Below the pieces are notes generated by a model. The model ran no database searches and had not been told where the DNA came from. It saw only the letters and a program-made list of their open reading frames with translations. Made by a program: the position numbers and the translations under genes. A stretch of 64,000 bases of DNA from NCBI RefSeq assembly GCF_000373785.1, contig NZ_KB892378.1, forward strand, positions 388,406-452,405, read 5' to 3'. The DNA is from Erysipelothrix tonsillarum DSM 14972. GTDB taxonomy: Bacteria; Bacillota_I; Bacilli_A; Erysipelotrichales; Erysipelotrichaceae. Shown piece after piece: positions 26,552-33,705 of this stretch (positions are counted from its first letter, which is position 1; each line of letters starts with the position of its first letter).

Positions 26552-27988
26552 ATGATGAAACATTTACAGAAATTAGGCCGTGCTCTTATGCTTCCTGTTG
26601 CTGTATTACCAGCAGCAAGTTTGCTTATGGGTATTGGTTATTGGATTGACCCTGTTGGATGGGGAGCGAATAATGTTCTTGCCGCATTCTTAATCGGATC
26701 TGGTAAAGCAATTATTGACAAACTTCCAATTATCTTTGCTGTTGGGATTGCCTACGGATTATCAGATGATAAAGATGGGGCTGCATCTCTCAGTGGTCTT
26801 GTTGGTTTCTTAATGATTACGACATTGCTTTCTGTGGGTTCTGTTGCAAACTTAAAGGGGATTGCACCAGAAGCTGTAAACCCTGCCTTTGGTAAAATTG
26901 ATAATGCCTTTATCGGAATTATCTCTGGGGTAGTTGGGGCAATGATGTACAATAAATTTTCTAAAACAGAATTACCGACCGCGCTTGCATTCTTTAGTGG
27001 TAAACGTCTTGCACCGATCATGACTTCAGTGGTCATGATGCCAATTTCAATTGCTCTGCTTTATATTTGGCCTGTAGTATACGGTGGTTTAGTTGCATTT
27101 GGTACTGCCATCTCTGCGCTTGGACCAGTCGGTGCCGGACTCTTTGGATTCTTTAACCGTCTCTTAATTCCTACTGGATTACACCATGCTTTAAACTCTG
27201 TATTCTGGTTCGATACAATCGGTATTAACGATATTGGAAACTTCTGGGGTGGAACCGGAGTTAAAGGTGTCACCGGGATGTACCAAGCAGGATTCTTCCC
27301 TGTTATGATGTTTGGTTTATGTGGTGCAGCCCTAGCTATGTATCAATCCGCAAAACCTGAAAATAAAAAAGTTGTCGGTTCACTCATGCTTGCAGCTGGT
27401 TTCTCAGCATTCTTTACAGGGGTAACAGAACCACTCGAATTCTCATTTATGTTCGTAGCACCAGCACTTTACTTTGTACATGCTGTGCTTACGGGTATTT
27501 CACTCTTTATTGTTTCATCCTTTGGATGGACGGCAGGATTTGGATTTAGTGCTGGATTTGTGGATTTCTTCCTCAGTTCACGCCTACCACTTGCCAATAA
27601 ACCTTATATGATTATTCTATTTGGTTTGATTTATTTTGCACTCTACTACGTCTTGTTCCGTTTCTTGATTGCTAAATTCGATCTTAAAACACCGGGTCGT
27701 GAAGATGTGATGATGGATGATTCAGTCTTGACTTCATCCGACAATAAATTTACTCACCAAGCTGAAGTCATTCTCAATGCACTTGGTGGTAAAGAAAACG
27801 TTAAGAGCGTTGACTATTGTACAACTCGCCTTCGTCTTGAACTCCATAACACTCAAGATATTGATGAAAAAGCCATCAAATCAACAGGTGCTGCAGGTAT
27901 CGTAAGACCCGGCGGAAGCAGTCTTCAAGTTATCGTTGGAACAAATGTTCAATTTGTTGCTGATGAATTTAAACAGTTAATCAAATAA
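26552..27988 (+). CDS. nagE: PTS N-acetylglucosamine-type EIICB (NagE-like)
   Basis: The 478-aa protein has EIIC (residues 1-375) and EIIB (about 405-478, with phospho-Cys in VDYCTTRLRL) but no EIIA domain. The EIIC matches NagE closely: LGRALMLPVAVLP at the N-terminus, FNRLLIPTGLHHALNS, FFTGVTEPLEFSF and the linker FDLKTPGRED. GlcNAc or a close amino-sugar is the likely substrate; glucose (PtsG) is less likely. I use ATG 26552, 11 nt after AAGGAG; a GTG at 26543 is too close to the SD. Expression is controlled by the cre/RAT leader. Confidence 0.88.
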   Translation: MMKHLQKLGRALMLPVAVLPAASLLMGIGYWIDPVGWGANNVLAAFLIGSGKAIIDKLPIIFAVGIAYGLSDDKDGAASLSGLVGFLMITTLLSVGSVANLKGIAPEAVNPAFGKIDNAFIGIISGVVGAMMYNKFSKTELPTALAFFSGKRLAPIMTSVVMMPISIALLYIWPVVYGGLVAFGTAISALGPVGAGLFGFFNRLLIPTGLHHALNSVFWFDTIGINDIGNFWGGTGVKGVTGMYQAGFFPVMMFGLCGAALAMYQSAKPENKKVVGSLMLAAGFSAFFTGVTEPLEFSFMFVAPALYFVHAVLTGISLFIVSSFGWTAGFGFSAGFVDFFLSSRLPLANKPYMIILFGLIYFALYYVLFRFLIAKFDLKTPGREDVMMDDSVLTSSDNKFTHQAEVILNALGGKENVKSVDYCTTRLRLELHNTQDIDEKAIKSTGAAGIVRPGGSSLQVIVGTNVQFVADEFKQLIK

Positions 27989-28022
27989 CTTAGTACTTAA
28001 ATAAGAAGTCGCTCTAAAAGAA

Positions 28023-28047
28023 AAAAACCGGTAAATCACCGGTTTTT
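28023..28047. terminator. Bidirectional terminator between EIICB and antiterminator genes
   Basis: AAAACCGGT and ACCGGTTTT pair around AAATC with A/T runs on both sides. The stop codon of the minus-strand antiterminator (28036-28038) lies inside the hairpin. Confidence 0.88.
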
Positions 28048-28890
28048 CTTTGTTTCATTTTTCATGATTTGATAAAGATGAATCGCAAGGTACATGCGTT
28101 CATCCATAGAAAGTTCGTAATCGAAGCGACTGTTTACATATTGGTTAATCTTGGCAACACAATCGTTGTATCGCTTGAGCTTTGCAGCAATAAAGATGTT
28201 TAACTCACCGATACTTTCATCAATTGGATGTCCTGAACTCTGATTCCCAATAATACGTTGAGCAAGATACTTTAGATGTGTCGCAAGACGCGTATAAGCA
28301 GGTTGACTGGTATTGATTTCAACCCCAAGTTCACTTTGCACAATCGCCATAACATCTTTTAAAAACATCATCGTATTTTGAGCCTGATGTGAAATATTAC
28401 CCTTACTTGCATTCACAATGTGCATGACGATATAACCAATTTCATCCTCGGCCAATTCCACGTTAAAACGCTTATTAATATGATTCAATGCCCAGCTCCC
28501 TACCTCAAATTCATCAGGATAGTACATCTTAATTTCTTCGCTAAAAAGTCCTGGTAGTTCGATTCCTTCCTGATGTCTGAGTACTGCATAATAAATATGG
28601 TCCGTTAAGGAAACGTTAATGCTATCACTCAATTCTGTATTTAAAACCGTATTTGCATGCTCAACAATAGCACGTGTAACTTCAAAATAATCAACCGGAA
28701 TCTTGTTGACTAAGCGTTCAAAATCATCCCGACTGTCGCTCACCACTTTAAACATTTTCTCAATGCGTGCTGGATCGATTTCATCCCCTATTTTATGTTG
28801 GAAACCGATTCCTGAACCCGTAACAACCATGTCATCCCCATCAATGAAGGTTGCAACGCAGTTATTATTAAAGATTTTCGTTATATGCAT
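28036..28890 (-). CDS. BglG/LicT-family transcriptional antiterminator
   Basis: The 284-aa protein has an N-terminal CAT RNA-binding domain (residues 1-55; ITKIFNNNCVAT, GSGIGFQHKIGD) and two PRD domains with conserved histidines (VEHANTVLN, LTDHIYYAVLR; YTRLATHLKYL, LAIHLYQI). PRD phosphorylation by PTS proteins controls RNA binding. The only RAT seen in the window precedes the convergent NagE-like EIICB gene, its probable target. The SD (AAGGGGATGGG) lies 13 nt or less from ATG. Confidence 0.92.
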   Translation of the reverse strand: MHITKIFNNNCVATFIDGDDMVVTGSGIGFQHKIGDEIDPARIEKMFKVVSDSRDDFERLVNKIPVDYFEVTRAIVEHANTVLNTELSDSINVSLTDHIYYAVLRHQEGIELPGLFSEEIKMYYPDEFEVGSWALNHINKRFNVELAEDEIGYIVMHIVNASKGNISHQAQNTMMFLKDVMAIVQSELGVEINTSQPAYTRLATHLKYLAQRIIGNQSSGHPIDESIGELNIFIAAKLKRYNDCVAKINQYVNSRFDYELSMDERMYLAIHLYQIMKNETKKNR

Positions 28891-28967
28891 ATCAAAAACC
28901 CATCCCCTTTTTATAGGTTTATTATATCATAGACCCGCTTGTTTAAAGGTGAAAGTCACAATATGAT

Positions 28968-28995
28968 AAAAAAAAGAGAGGTTTTCTCTCTTTTT
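28968..28995 (-). terminator. Terminator of the P-type ATPase gene
   Basis: AAAAAGAGAG and CTCTCTTTTT pair around GTTTT, with flanking A/T runs, 17 nt beyond the ATPase stop. Confidence 0.85.
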
Positions 28996-29011
28996 AAATT
29001 TATACCTAAAT

Positions 29012-31594
29012 TTAGTGTTTACCGTTGAGTTTTAGAAGTTTCATAATCTCCACAACAATCATCGGTACAAACATAAGTACAATTACGATCATCCAGTGAT
29101 GACCATCTAGTGTTCCCAGTTTGAACAAGTCATTCAGTACCGGTACAAAGAGTACTGCAAGAATCATAAGACCATTAATAATCGTTGCATAAATTAAGTA
29201 TTTATTCTTCCAAAATGATGTGAATACAGACTTCTCACTTGAGTGAATACTGTATGAATGAATCAATTGCGAGAAGGCAAGCACGATAAATGCCATTGTA
29301 GTTCCGGTTTCTGTATCTCCTACTGCCCAAAGACGACCTGAGCCGTACATGTAAGCAAAGAGTGCGGTACCCCCTACTACAACACCTTGGTAACCAATGC
29401 GCCATAACATGGATTTACTGATGAGTGACCCCGTACGATCCGGTTGGCGTTCCATGATACCATCTTCAGCACCATCAACACCCAGTGCCAATGCTGGCAA
29501 ACTATCTGTTACAAGGTTAATCCAAAGTAAGTGAATTGGTAAAAGTGGTGCATCCCAGTCCAAGAGGACTGCAATAAGTAATAAGAGAAGCTCCCCGACG
29601 TTACATGATAGTAAGTATGAGATAGCTTTCATAATATTATCTTTTATACGACGACCTTCGCCAATTGCAGTTACGACAGTTGCAAAGTTATCATCAGTTA
29701 GAACCATATCCGCAGCACCTTTCGCAACTTCAGTTCCAACAATACCCATTGCAGCACCGATATCGGCACGTTTTAGGGCTGGTGCGTCATTAACACCATC
29801 TCCGGTCATCGCTACGATATCACCATGACGTTTCCATGCTGAGATAATACGCATTTTATGCTCAGGTGAAACCCGTGCATAAACACCGATTTGTTGAACT
29901 TGTTCATAAAGTTCATCATCGCTCATCGCATCCAGTTCTTTACCAGTAAGTACGAGTTGGCCTTCTTCAAGAAGTCCAATCTCACGTCCGATTGCGGATG
30001 CAGTTACCGCGTGATCACCGGTGATCATAACAACTCGGATTCCTGCTTTTTTACTTGTCTTAATAGCTTCTGTTACTTCTGGACGAGGTGGATCAATCAT
30101 CCCTACCAATCCAACAAATGTAAGTTCACTTTCAATTTCCGATGCTTCTAAATCGGAATTGGTTACTGTTTTTTTCGCAAGTGCAAGCACACGAAGCGCT
30201 TTGACACCCATTTCTTGATTATGTTTTTGAATGCGATCAATATCCGCTTGCGTGATATCACGAACGCCATTTTCATCTTGATATTGCGTTACGACGGAAA
30301 GAACTTCATCCACGCCACCCTTAACGAATACAATCGATGAGCCATCAATTTCATTGATGGTACTCATACGTTTACGTCCTGAGTCAAACGGTACTTCGTT
30401 GAGTCGTGTATGTTTTTGAATGAGTCCGACTGCATCAAGATCTAAAGCCTCAGCCCATGCAGAAAGTGCGGTCTCAGTTGGATCTCCCAACCAATTTCCA
30501 TCTACTTTACGCGCATCATTACAAAGGAGTAGACCGCGTGATAATTCATTGACATCACTTTCAGTCCAATGCTCTTTTACAGTCATAACATTTTGTGTTA
30601 AAGTTCCCGTTTTATCGGAACAAATAACCGTAGCTGATCCTAATGTTTCAACTGAAGGTAAATTACGAACAATCGCGTGACGTTCAACTAAACGTTGAAC
30701 ACCAAGTGCTAACACGATAGTTGCGACAGCTGGTAAGCTTTCAGGAACCACTGCAACAGCTAATGAAACTGCCGTTAAGAACATTTGTAAGAAATCATGA
30801 TTATTAAGAACCCCAACGAGTAAGATGATACCGCAAGCAATAATCGCTCCAATACCTAAGATTTTACCCAATTGGTTTAATTGTTGTTGGAGTGGTGTAG
30901 GGTCTGATTTGGTTTCGGTTAACATAGTGGCAATTTTACCCACTTCTGTATCCATCCCTACCGCAACAACAACACCTTGTCCACGACCATAACTCACCAT
31001 TCCTGATGAATAGGCCATATTTTTACGATCTCCCAATACTGCATCATCAGCACATACAACATCTGCATGTTTTTCTACTGGAACAGATTCTCCAGTTAAC
31101 GATGCTTCTTGCACAGTTAACGAATTGGATTGTGTTATACGTAAATCAGCAGGAACTAAATCCCCTGCATCCATAACAACTAAATCTCCGACTACTACAT
31201 CATGGGAATTAATTGTTTGTTCTTCCCCACCACGAATGACTTTCGCAGTCGGTGTTGACATATCTTGTAAAGCTTTCAGTGATTTTTCCGCTTTATCTTC
31301 TTGAATCATCCCAATTAATGCATTCAATGCAACAATCGCAAAAATTAAGATTGCATCTGCGTGTTCCCCAACAATACCACTGATTAAAGCAGCAACGAGT
31401 AGAATGACAATTGTTACATCTTTAAATTGATCTAACAAGCGCATCATAAAGCTTCGGCCTTTTGCCTCAGCGAGTTTATTCATGCCATATTTCTGACGTG
31501 ATGCCTCAATTTGCGCATCATCTAATCCTTTGACGATATCCGTCTCGGATGCCACTTCTTCAAGTGACTTTGCATACCATTTTGTATCTTTCAC
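29012..31594 (-). CDS. Cation-transporting P-type ATPase (Ca2+/Mn2+, PMR1/PacL type)
   Basis: The 860-aa P2A ATPase has an N-terminal cation-ATPase domain and the actuator loop LTGES (167-170). PESLP in TM4 (284-288) carries the ligand Glu285. The phosphorylation motif is CSDKTGT with Asp327, followed by TGDGVNDAP and TM6 NLVTDSLP. It pumps divalent cations out of the cell. Family look alone suggests Ca2+. The upstream yybP-ykoY-like leader points to Mn2+ export or Mn-linked control, as known for lactococcal YoaB and pneumococcal MgtA. Start is GTG at 31594 with AAGGAGG 6 nt upstream. It is monocistronic with its own terminator. Confidence 0.9.
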   Translation of the reverse strand: MKDTKWYAKSLEEVASETDIVKGLDDAQIEASRQKYGMNKLAEAKGRSFMMRLLDQFKDVTIVILLVAALISGIVGEHADAILIFAIVALNALIGMIQEDKAEKSLKALQDMSTPTAKVIRGGEEQTINSHDVVVGDLVVMDAGDLVPADLRITQSNSLTVQEASLTGESVPVEKHADVVCADDAVLGDRKNMAYSSGMVSYGRGQGVVVAVGMDTEVGKIATMLTETKSDPTPLQQQLNQLGKILGIGAIIACGIILLVGVLNNHDFLQMFLTAVSLAVAVVPESLPAVATIVLALGVQRLVERHAIVRNLPSVETLGSATVICSDKTGTLTQNVMTVKEHWTESDVNELSRGLLLCNDARKVDGNWLGDPTETALSAWAEALDLDAVGLIQKHTRLNEVPFDSGRKRMSTINEIDGSSIVFVKGGVDEVLSVVTQYQDENGVRDITQADIDRIQKHNQEMGVKALRVLALAKKTVTNSDLEASEIESELTFVGLVGMIDPPRPEVTEAIKTSKKAGIRVVMITGDHAVTASAIGREIGLLEEGQLVLTGKELDAMSDDELYEQVQQIGVYARVSPEHKMRIISAWKRHGDIVAMTGDGVNDAPALKRADIGAAMGIVGTEVAKGAADMVLTDDNFATVVTAIGEGRRIKDNIMKAISYLLSCNVGELLLLLIAVLLDWDAPLLPIHLLWINLVTDSLPALALGVDGAEDGIMERQPDRTGSLISKSMLWRIGYQGVVVGGTALFAYMYGSGRLWAVGDTETGTTMAFIVLAFSQLIHSYSIHSSEKSVFTSFWKNKYLIYATIINGLMILAVLFVPVLNDLFKLGTLDGHHWMIVIVLMFVPMIVVEIMKLLKLNGKH

Positions 31595-31630
31595 AGGCTT
31601 CCTCCTTATACATTGGATAGTAAGTAAAAT

Positions 31631-31670
31631 AAAAAGACCCTATCCGTGCCTCAAAAACTTGGATAAAGTC
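31631..31670 (-). terminator. Riboswitch expression-platform terminator
   Basis: On the minus strand GACTTTATCC (31670-31661) pairs with GGATAGGGTC (31645-31636, including G-U pairs) and is followed by T5. Its 5' arm is the 3' strand of the upstream aptamer, so the two structures exclude each other. Confidence 0.75.
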
Positions 31671-31752
31671 TCGAATTTATACACGTTCCGGACTCTAAAG
31701 TCGTGCTGACGAAACTGTGGACCTAAAGAATAGGCTTCTACTCCCTTTATGT
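31660..31752 (-). ncRNA. yybP-ykoY (Mn2+) riboswitch aptamer
   Basis: The leader starts at the expected transcription start with AAAGGGAGTAG and ends with CGAGACTTTATCC, the two ends typical of the yybP-ykoY class. Between them are paired elements including GCCTA..TAGG and CGTCAGCACGACTT..AGAGTCCGG. This class binds Mn2+ and turns on Mn-export genes. Here it precedes a P2A ATPase, with a terminator overlapping the aptamer 3' strand, implying transcriptional control. Recognised by eye; a covariance-model search was not possible. Confidence 0.78.
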
Positions 31753-31756
31753 ATTA

Positions 31757-31785
31757 ATAATACCAAATGCGCATAGGGGTGTCAA
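31757..31785 (-). promoter_or_regulatory. Sigma-A promoter of the riboswitch-P-type ATPase unit
   Basis: On the minus strand TTGACA (31785-31780), a 17-bp spacer and TATTAT (31762-31757) place the start about 31750, exactly at the aptamer 5' end. Confidence 0.8.
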
Positions 31786-31810
31786 AGAGTTTTAGGTGAG
31801 AACAAAAGAA

Positions 31811-31834
31811 AAAACGTTGAATTATCAACGTTTT
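31811..31834 (-). terminator. Terminator of the GNAT gene
   Basis: AAAACGTTGA pairs with TCAACGTTTT around ATTA. The GNAT stop codon (31825-31827) is part of the stem. Confidence 0.85.
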
Positions 31835-32304
31835 ACTTCATAGATCATCCGTAGGGTTTTGAGTGGGTAACCATACAGGGTATCAGGAATGCACACTTTC
31901 TGTACAAATCCATATTTTTTATAGAATGATTCTGCACTCGCATTGCCATTCTCAACATCAACATAAGCATAGTCAATCGAATTTGGAACACGCTTTTCAA
32001 TATAACTGAGTATTTCCGAACCGATGCCCGCACGTTGATGCGTTGGCAGCACGTAAAGTGCAACGATATAAAGATCATTATCGCGAATTTCGTAATTTCC
32101 AAAACCAACAATATAATCGTCCTGCACCGCAACTACTAGGGTTGTGGTTTCAATCCGACGCTCAAGTACGGTGGGTGCGTACGCATCTTCAATAAATCGA
32201 TTAATTATATCAAGTGGAATAAGATCCTTGTAGGCCTCTTTCCACGTAATGGATGCAATCAAGCGAATCGCTTCTAAATCATCCATGGTAGCCAATCGTA
32301 TCAT
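31825..32304 (-). CDS. GNAT family N-acetyltransferase
   Basis: The 159-aa protein begins IRLATMDDLEAIRLIA and has a motif-A-like acetyl-CoA loop LPTHQRAGIGSEIL (about 95-108), then AESFYKKYGFVQ, the usual GNAT C-terminal strand-helix. The acceptor substrate cannot be read from sequence. It lies between the ATPase leader and the GNB/LNB locus and probably has its own promoter. AAGGTGAC serves as ribosome binding site before the ATG. Confidence 0.85.
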   Translation of the reverse strand: MIRLATMDDLEAIRLIASITWKEAYKDLIPLDIINRFIEDAYAPTVLERRIETTTLVVAVQDDYIVGFGNYEIRDNDLYIVALYVLPTHQRAGIGSEILSYIEKRVPNSIDYAYVDVENGNASAESFYKKYGFVQKVCIPDTLYGYPLKTLRMIYEVKR

Positions 32305-32372
32305 TATGTCACCTTCTTTTTATAATCATTGTAACTGATATCACTTAAAATTCATAGTTTTCATAAAAACTT

Positions 32373-33467
32373 TCATAATTTACCGTTGAGATATTTATGA
32401 CTGATTTGCTTAAGCGTATCCCAAGCATCGTCCATCTCCTGTACTAATTTAAACTGCGTTCGTGCTCGCACAAGATTATGTTCTGGATAGGCGGTTTTGA
32501 AATAAACATCACCATCTAGGTAATCCTTGAGGAACCGTAATCCACATTCAAGCGTCATCATTTTCGCACCTTCTGGAAACAACTCAATTTCTAAGTCCGA
32601 TAAACTACCAGCCGATCCTTTGATAAATCCTGCAGTATACGCTTCATAATACGGGATGCTTAAGGTCACTTTATCAAGTTCAGGTTCATCTTCCAAAGCC
32701 GTACTTGCGCCAAAACGAATTGAATCACCAAAATCATCCAGTGAAAAGCCCGGCATTACCGTATCCAAATCTACCACGCATAATACTTCATTTGACTCTT
32801 TATCTAACAAAACATTATTAAGCTTAGTATCATTATGAGTAACTTTTAAGGGTAATTTGCCCTCGTGGTGTAAATCCCATAGCGTATGCGCAAAAGCTTG
32901 ATGTCCGAGCACAAATTCAATTTCTTTTTCAACTAAATCTCGGCGACCCGCTGCATTACGAGCCACCGACGCAATGAAGTCTCGATAACGTTGCGGAGTA
33001 TTATGGAAATCCTCAATTGTGTAGTGCAGTTGATCCACCGGAAAATCGGCTAAATCTTTTTGGAATGCTCCAAAAGCTACTCCGCTGTTATAGAATTCTT
33101 CCGCATTTTCCACAAGATTAAGTGACATCGAATTTTCAATCAAATCGTAAGCACGCCAAAAATTGCAAGACTGCGTCTGATAGACAAACGTATTCTGATG
33201 TGTCGGTACGAGATTTAATACTTCGCGGGATGCATCGCCACCACGCGCAAGGACTTTTTCCTTTATATGTTGGGTTACCAAATTCACATTATCCATTAAC
33301 GCATTGGGATTTAAAAAGATTTCATGATTAATCCGTTGCAAGACATAACTGCCTTGGGTGCATACAACACGATACGTGTCGTTAATATGTCCGTTTCCAA
33401 AAGACTCTGTGCTCAATACATCACCCTTGAAACAAAAAGCATTTATTACTTCAGTAATATTCTCCAT
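32373..33467 (-). CDS. nahK: N-acetylhexosamine 1-kinase (NahK-like), paralogue 1
   Basis: The 364-aa kinase is of the aminoglycoside-phosphotransferase fold. It has VLQRINHEIF near the N-terminus, the catalytic loop THNDTKLNNVLL (Brenner-like motif with Asp), and the metal-binding VDLDTVMPGF..DDFGDSIRFG. These match N-acetylhexosamine 1-kinase of the bifidobacterial lacto-N-biose pathway, which makes HexNAc-1-phosphate. A second copy lies at 39191-40270. ATG at 33467 follows AAGGAAG by 7 nt. A palindromic terminator at 33501-33530 separates it from the GH112 unit upstream, so it may be expressed at a lower level or by read-through. Confidence 0.85.
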   Translation of the reverse strand: MENITEVINAFCFKGDVLSTESFGNGHINDTYRVVCTQGSYVLQRINHEIFLNPNALMDNVNLVTQHIKEKVLARGGDASREVLNLVPTHQNTFVYQTQSCNFWRAYDLIENSMSLNLVENAEEFYNSGVAFGAFQKDLADFPVDQLHYTIEDFHNTPQRYRDFIASVARNAAGRRDLVEKEIEFVLGHQAFAHTLWDLHHEGKLPLKVTHNDTKLNNVLLDKESNEVLCVVDLDTVMPGFSLDDFGDSIRFGASTALEDEPELDKVTLSIPYYEAYTAGFIKGSAGSLSDLEIELFPEGAKMMTLECGLRFLKDYLDGDVYFKTAYPEHNLVRARTQFKLVQEMDDAWDTLKQISHKYLNGKL

Positions 33468-33500
33468 TTTTATCTTCCTTTTCATCCATTTTAAAGACCA

Positions 33501-33530
33501 AAATAACACCTGTGATCACAGGTGTTATTT
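33501..33530 (-). terminator. Palindromic hairpin between the GH112 unit and kinase 1
   Basis: AAATAACACCTGTGA and TCACAGGTGTTATTT form a perfect 15-bp dyad. As a hairpin it ends or attenuates transcription before kinase 1; because the dyad has no spacer it could also be an operator. Confidence 0.6.
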
Positions 33531-33537
33531 TTAAATT

Positions 33538-33705
33538 CTAAATATAACGTTTATTATAGCGGTACAACAGGGAAAGCAGTAATCCCAATCCGACAAGCAT
33601 CATCAACAGTGACTGCATACTAATTGTTTTTTGAAAATGGATAATCATCCAAAGTCCTAATACAAAGATGACACTGTTAGCGATCCCATTGAACAGTTTC
33701 TTCAT
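33538..33705 (-). CDS. 55-aa two-helix membrane peptide (DUF6903-like)
   Basis: An ATG at 33705, inside the GH112 3' end, opens a 55-codon frame. It encodes MKKLFNGIAN, two hydrophobic helices (about 9-23 and 32-47) separated by FQKTISMQS, and a basic end RYNKRYI. GGGGTGA precedes the ATG by 5-8 nt. The 29-nt overlap with GH112 suggests translational coupling. It resembles the small DUF6903 membrane proteins that I recall near GH112 genes in other Firmicutes, but that memory is unverified. The role is unknown; stabilising or assisting the ABC importer is one guess. Confidence 0.65.
   Translation of the reverse strand: MKKLFNGIANSVIFVLGLWMIIHFQKTISMQSLLMMLVGLGLLLSLLYRYNKRYI

Noticed and set aside
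33501-33530. Palindrome as a lac-type operator
   Set aside because: It lies between a stop codon and the next gene with T-runs on both strands; terminator or attenuator is the simpler reading, though an operator cannot be excluded.
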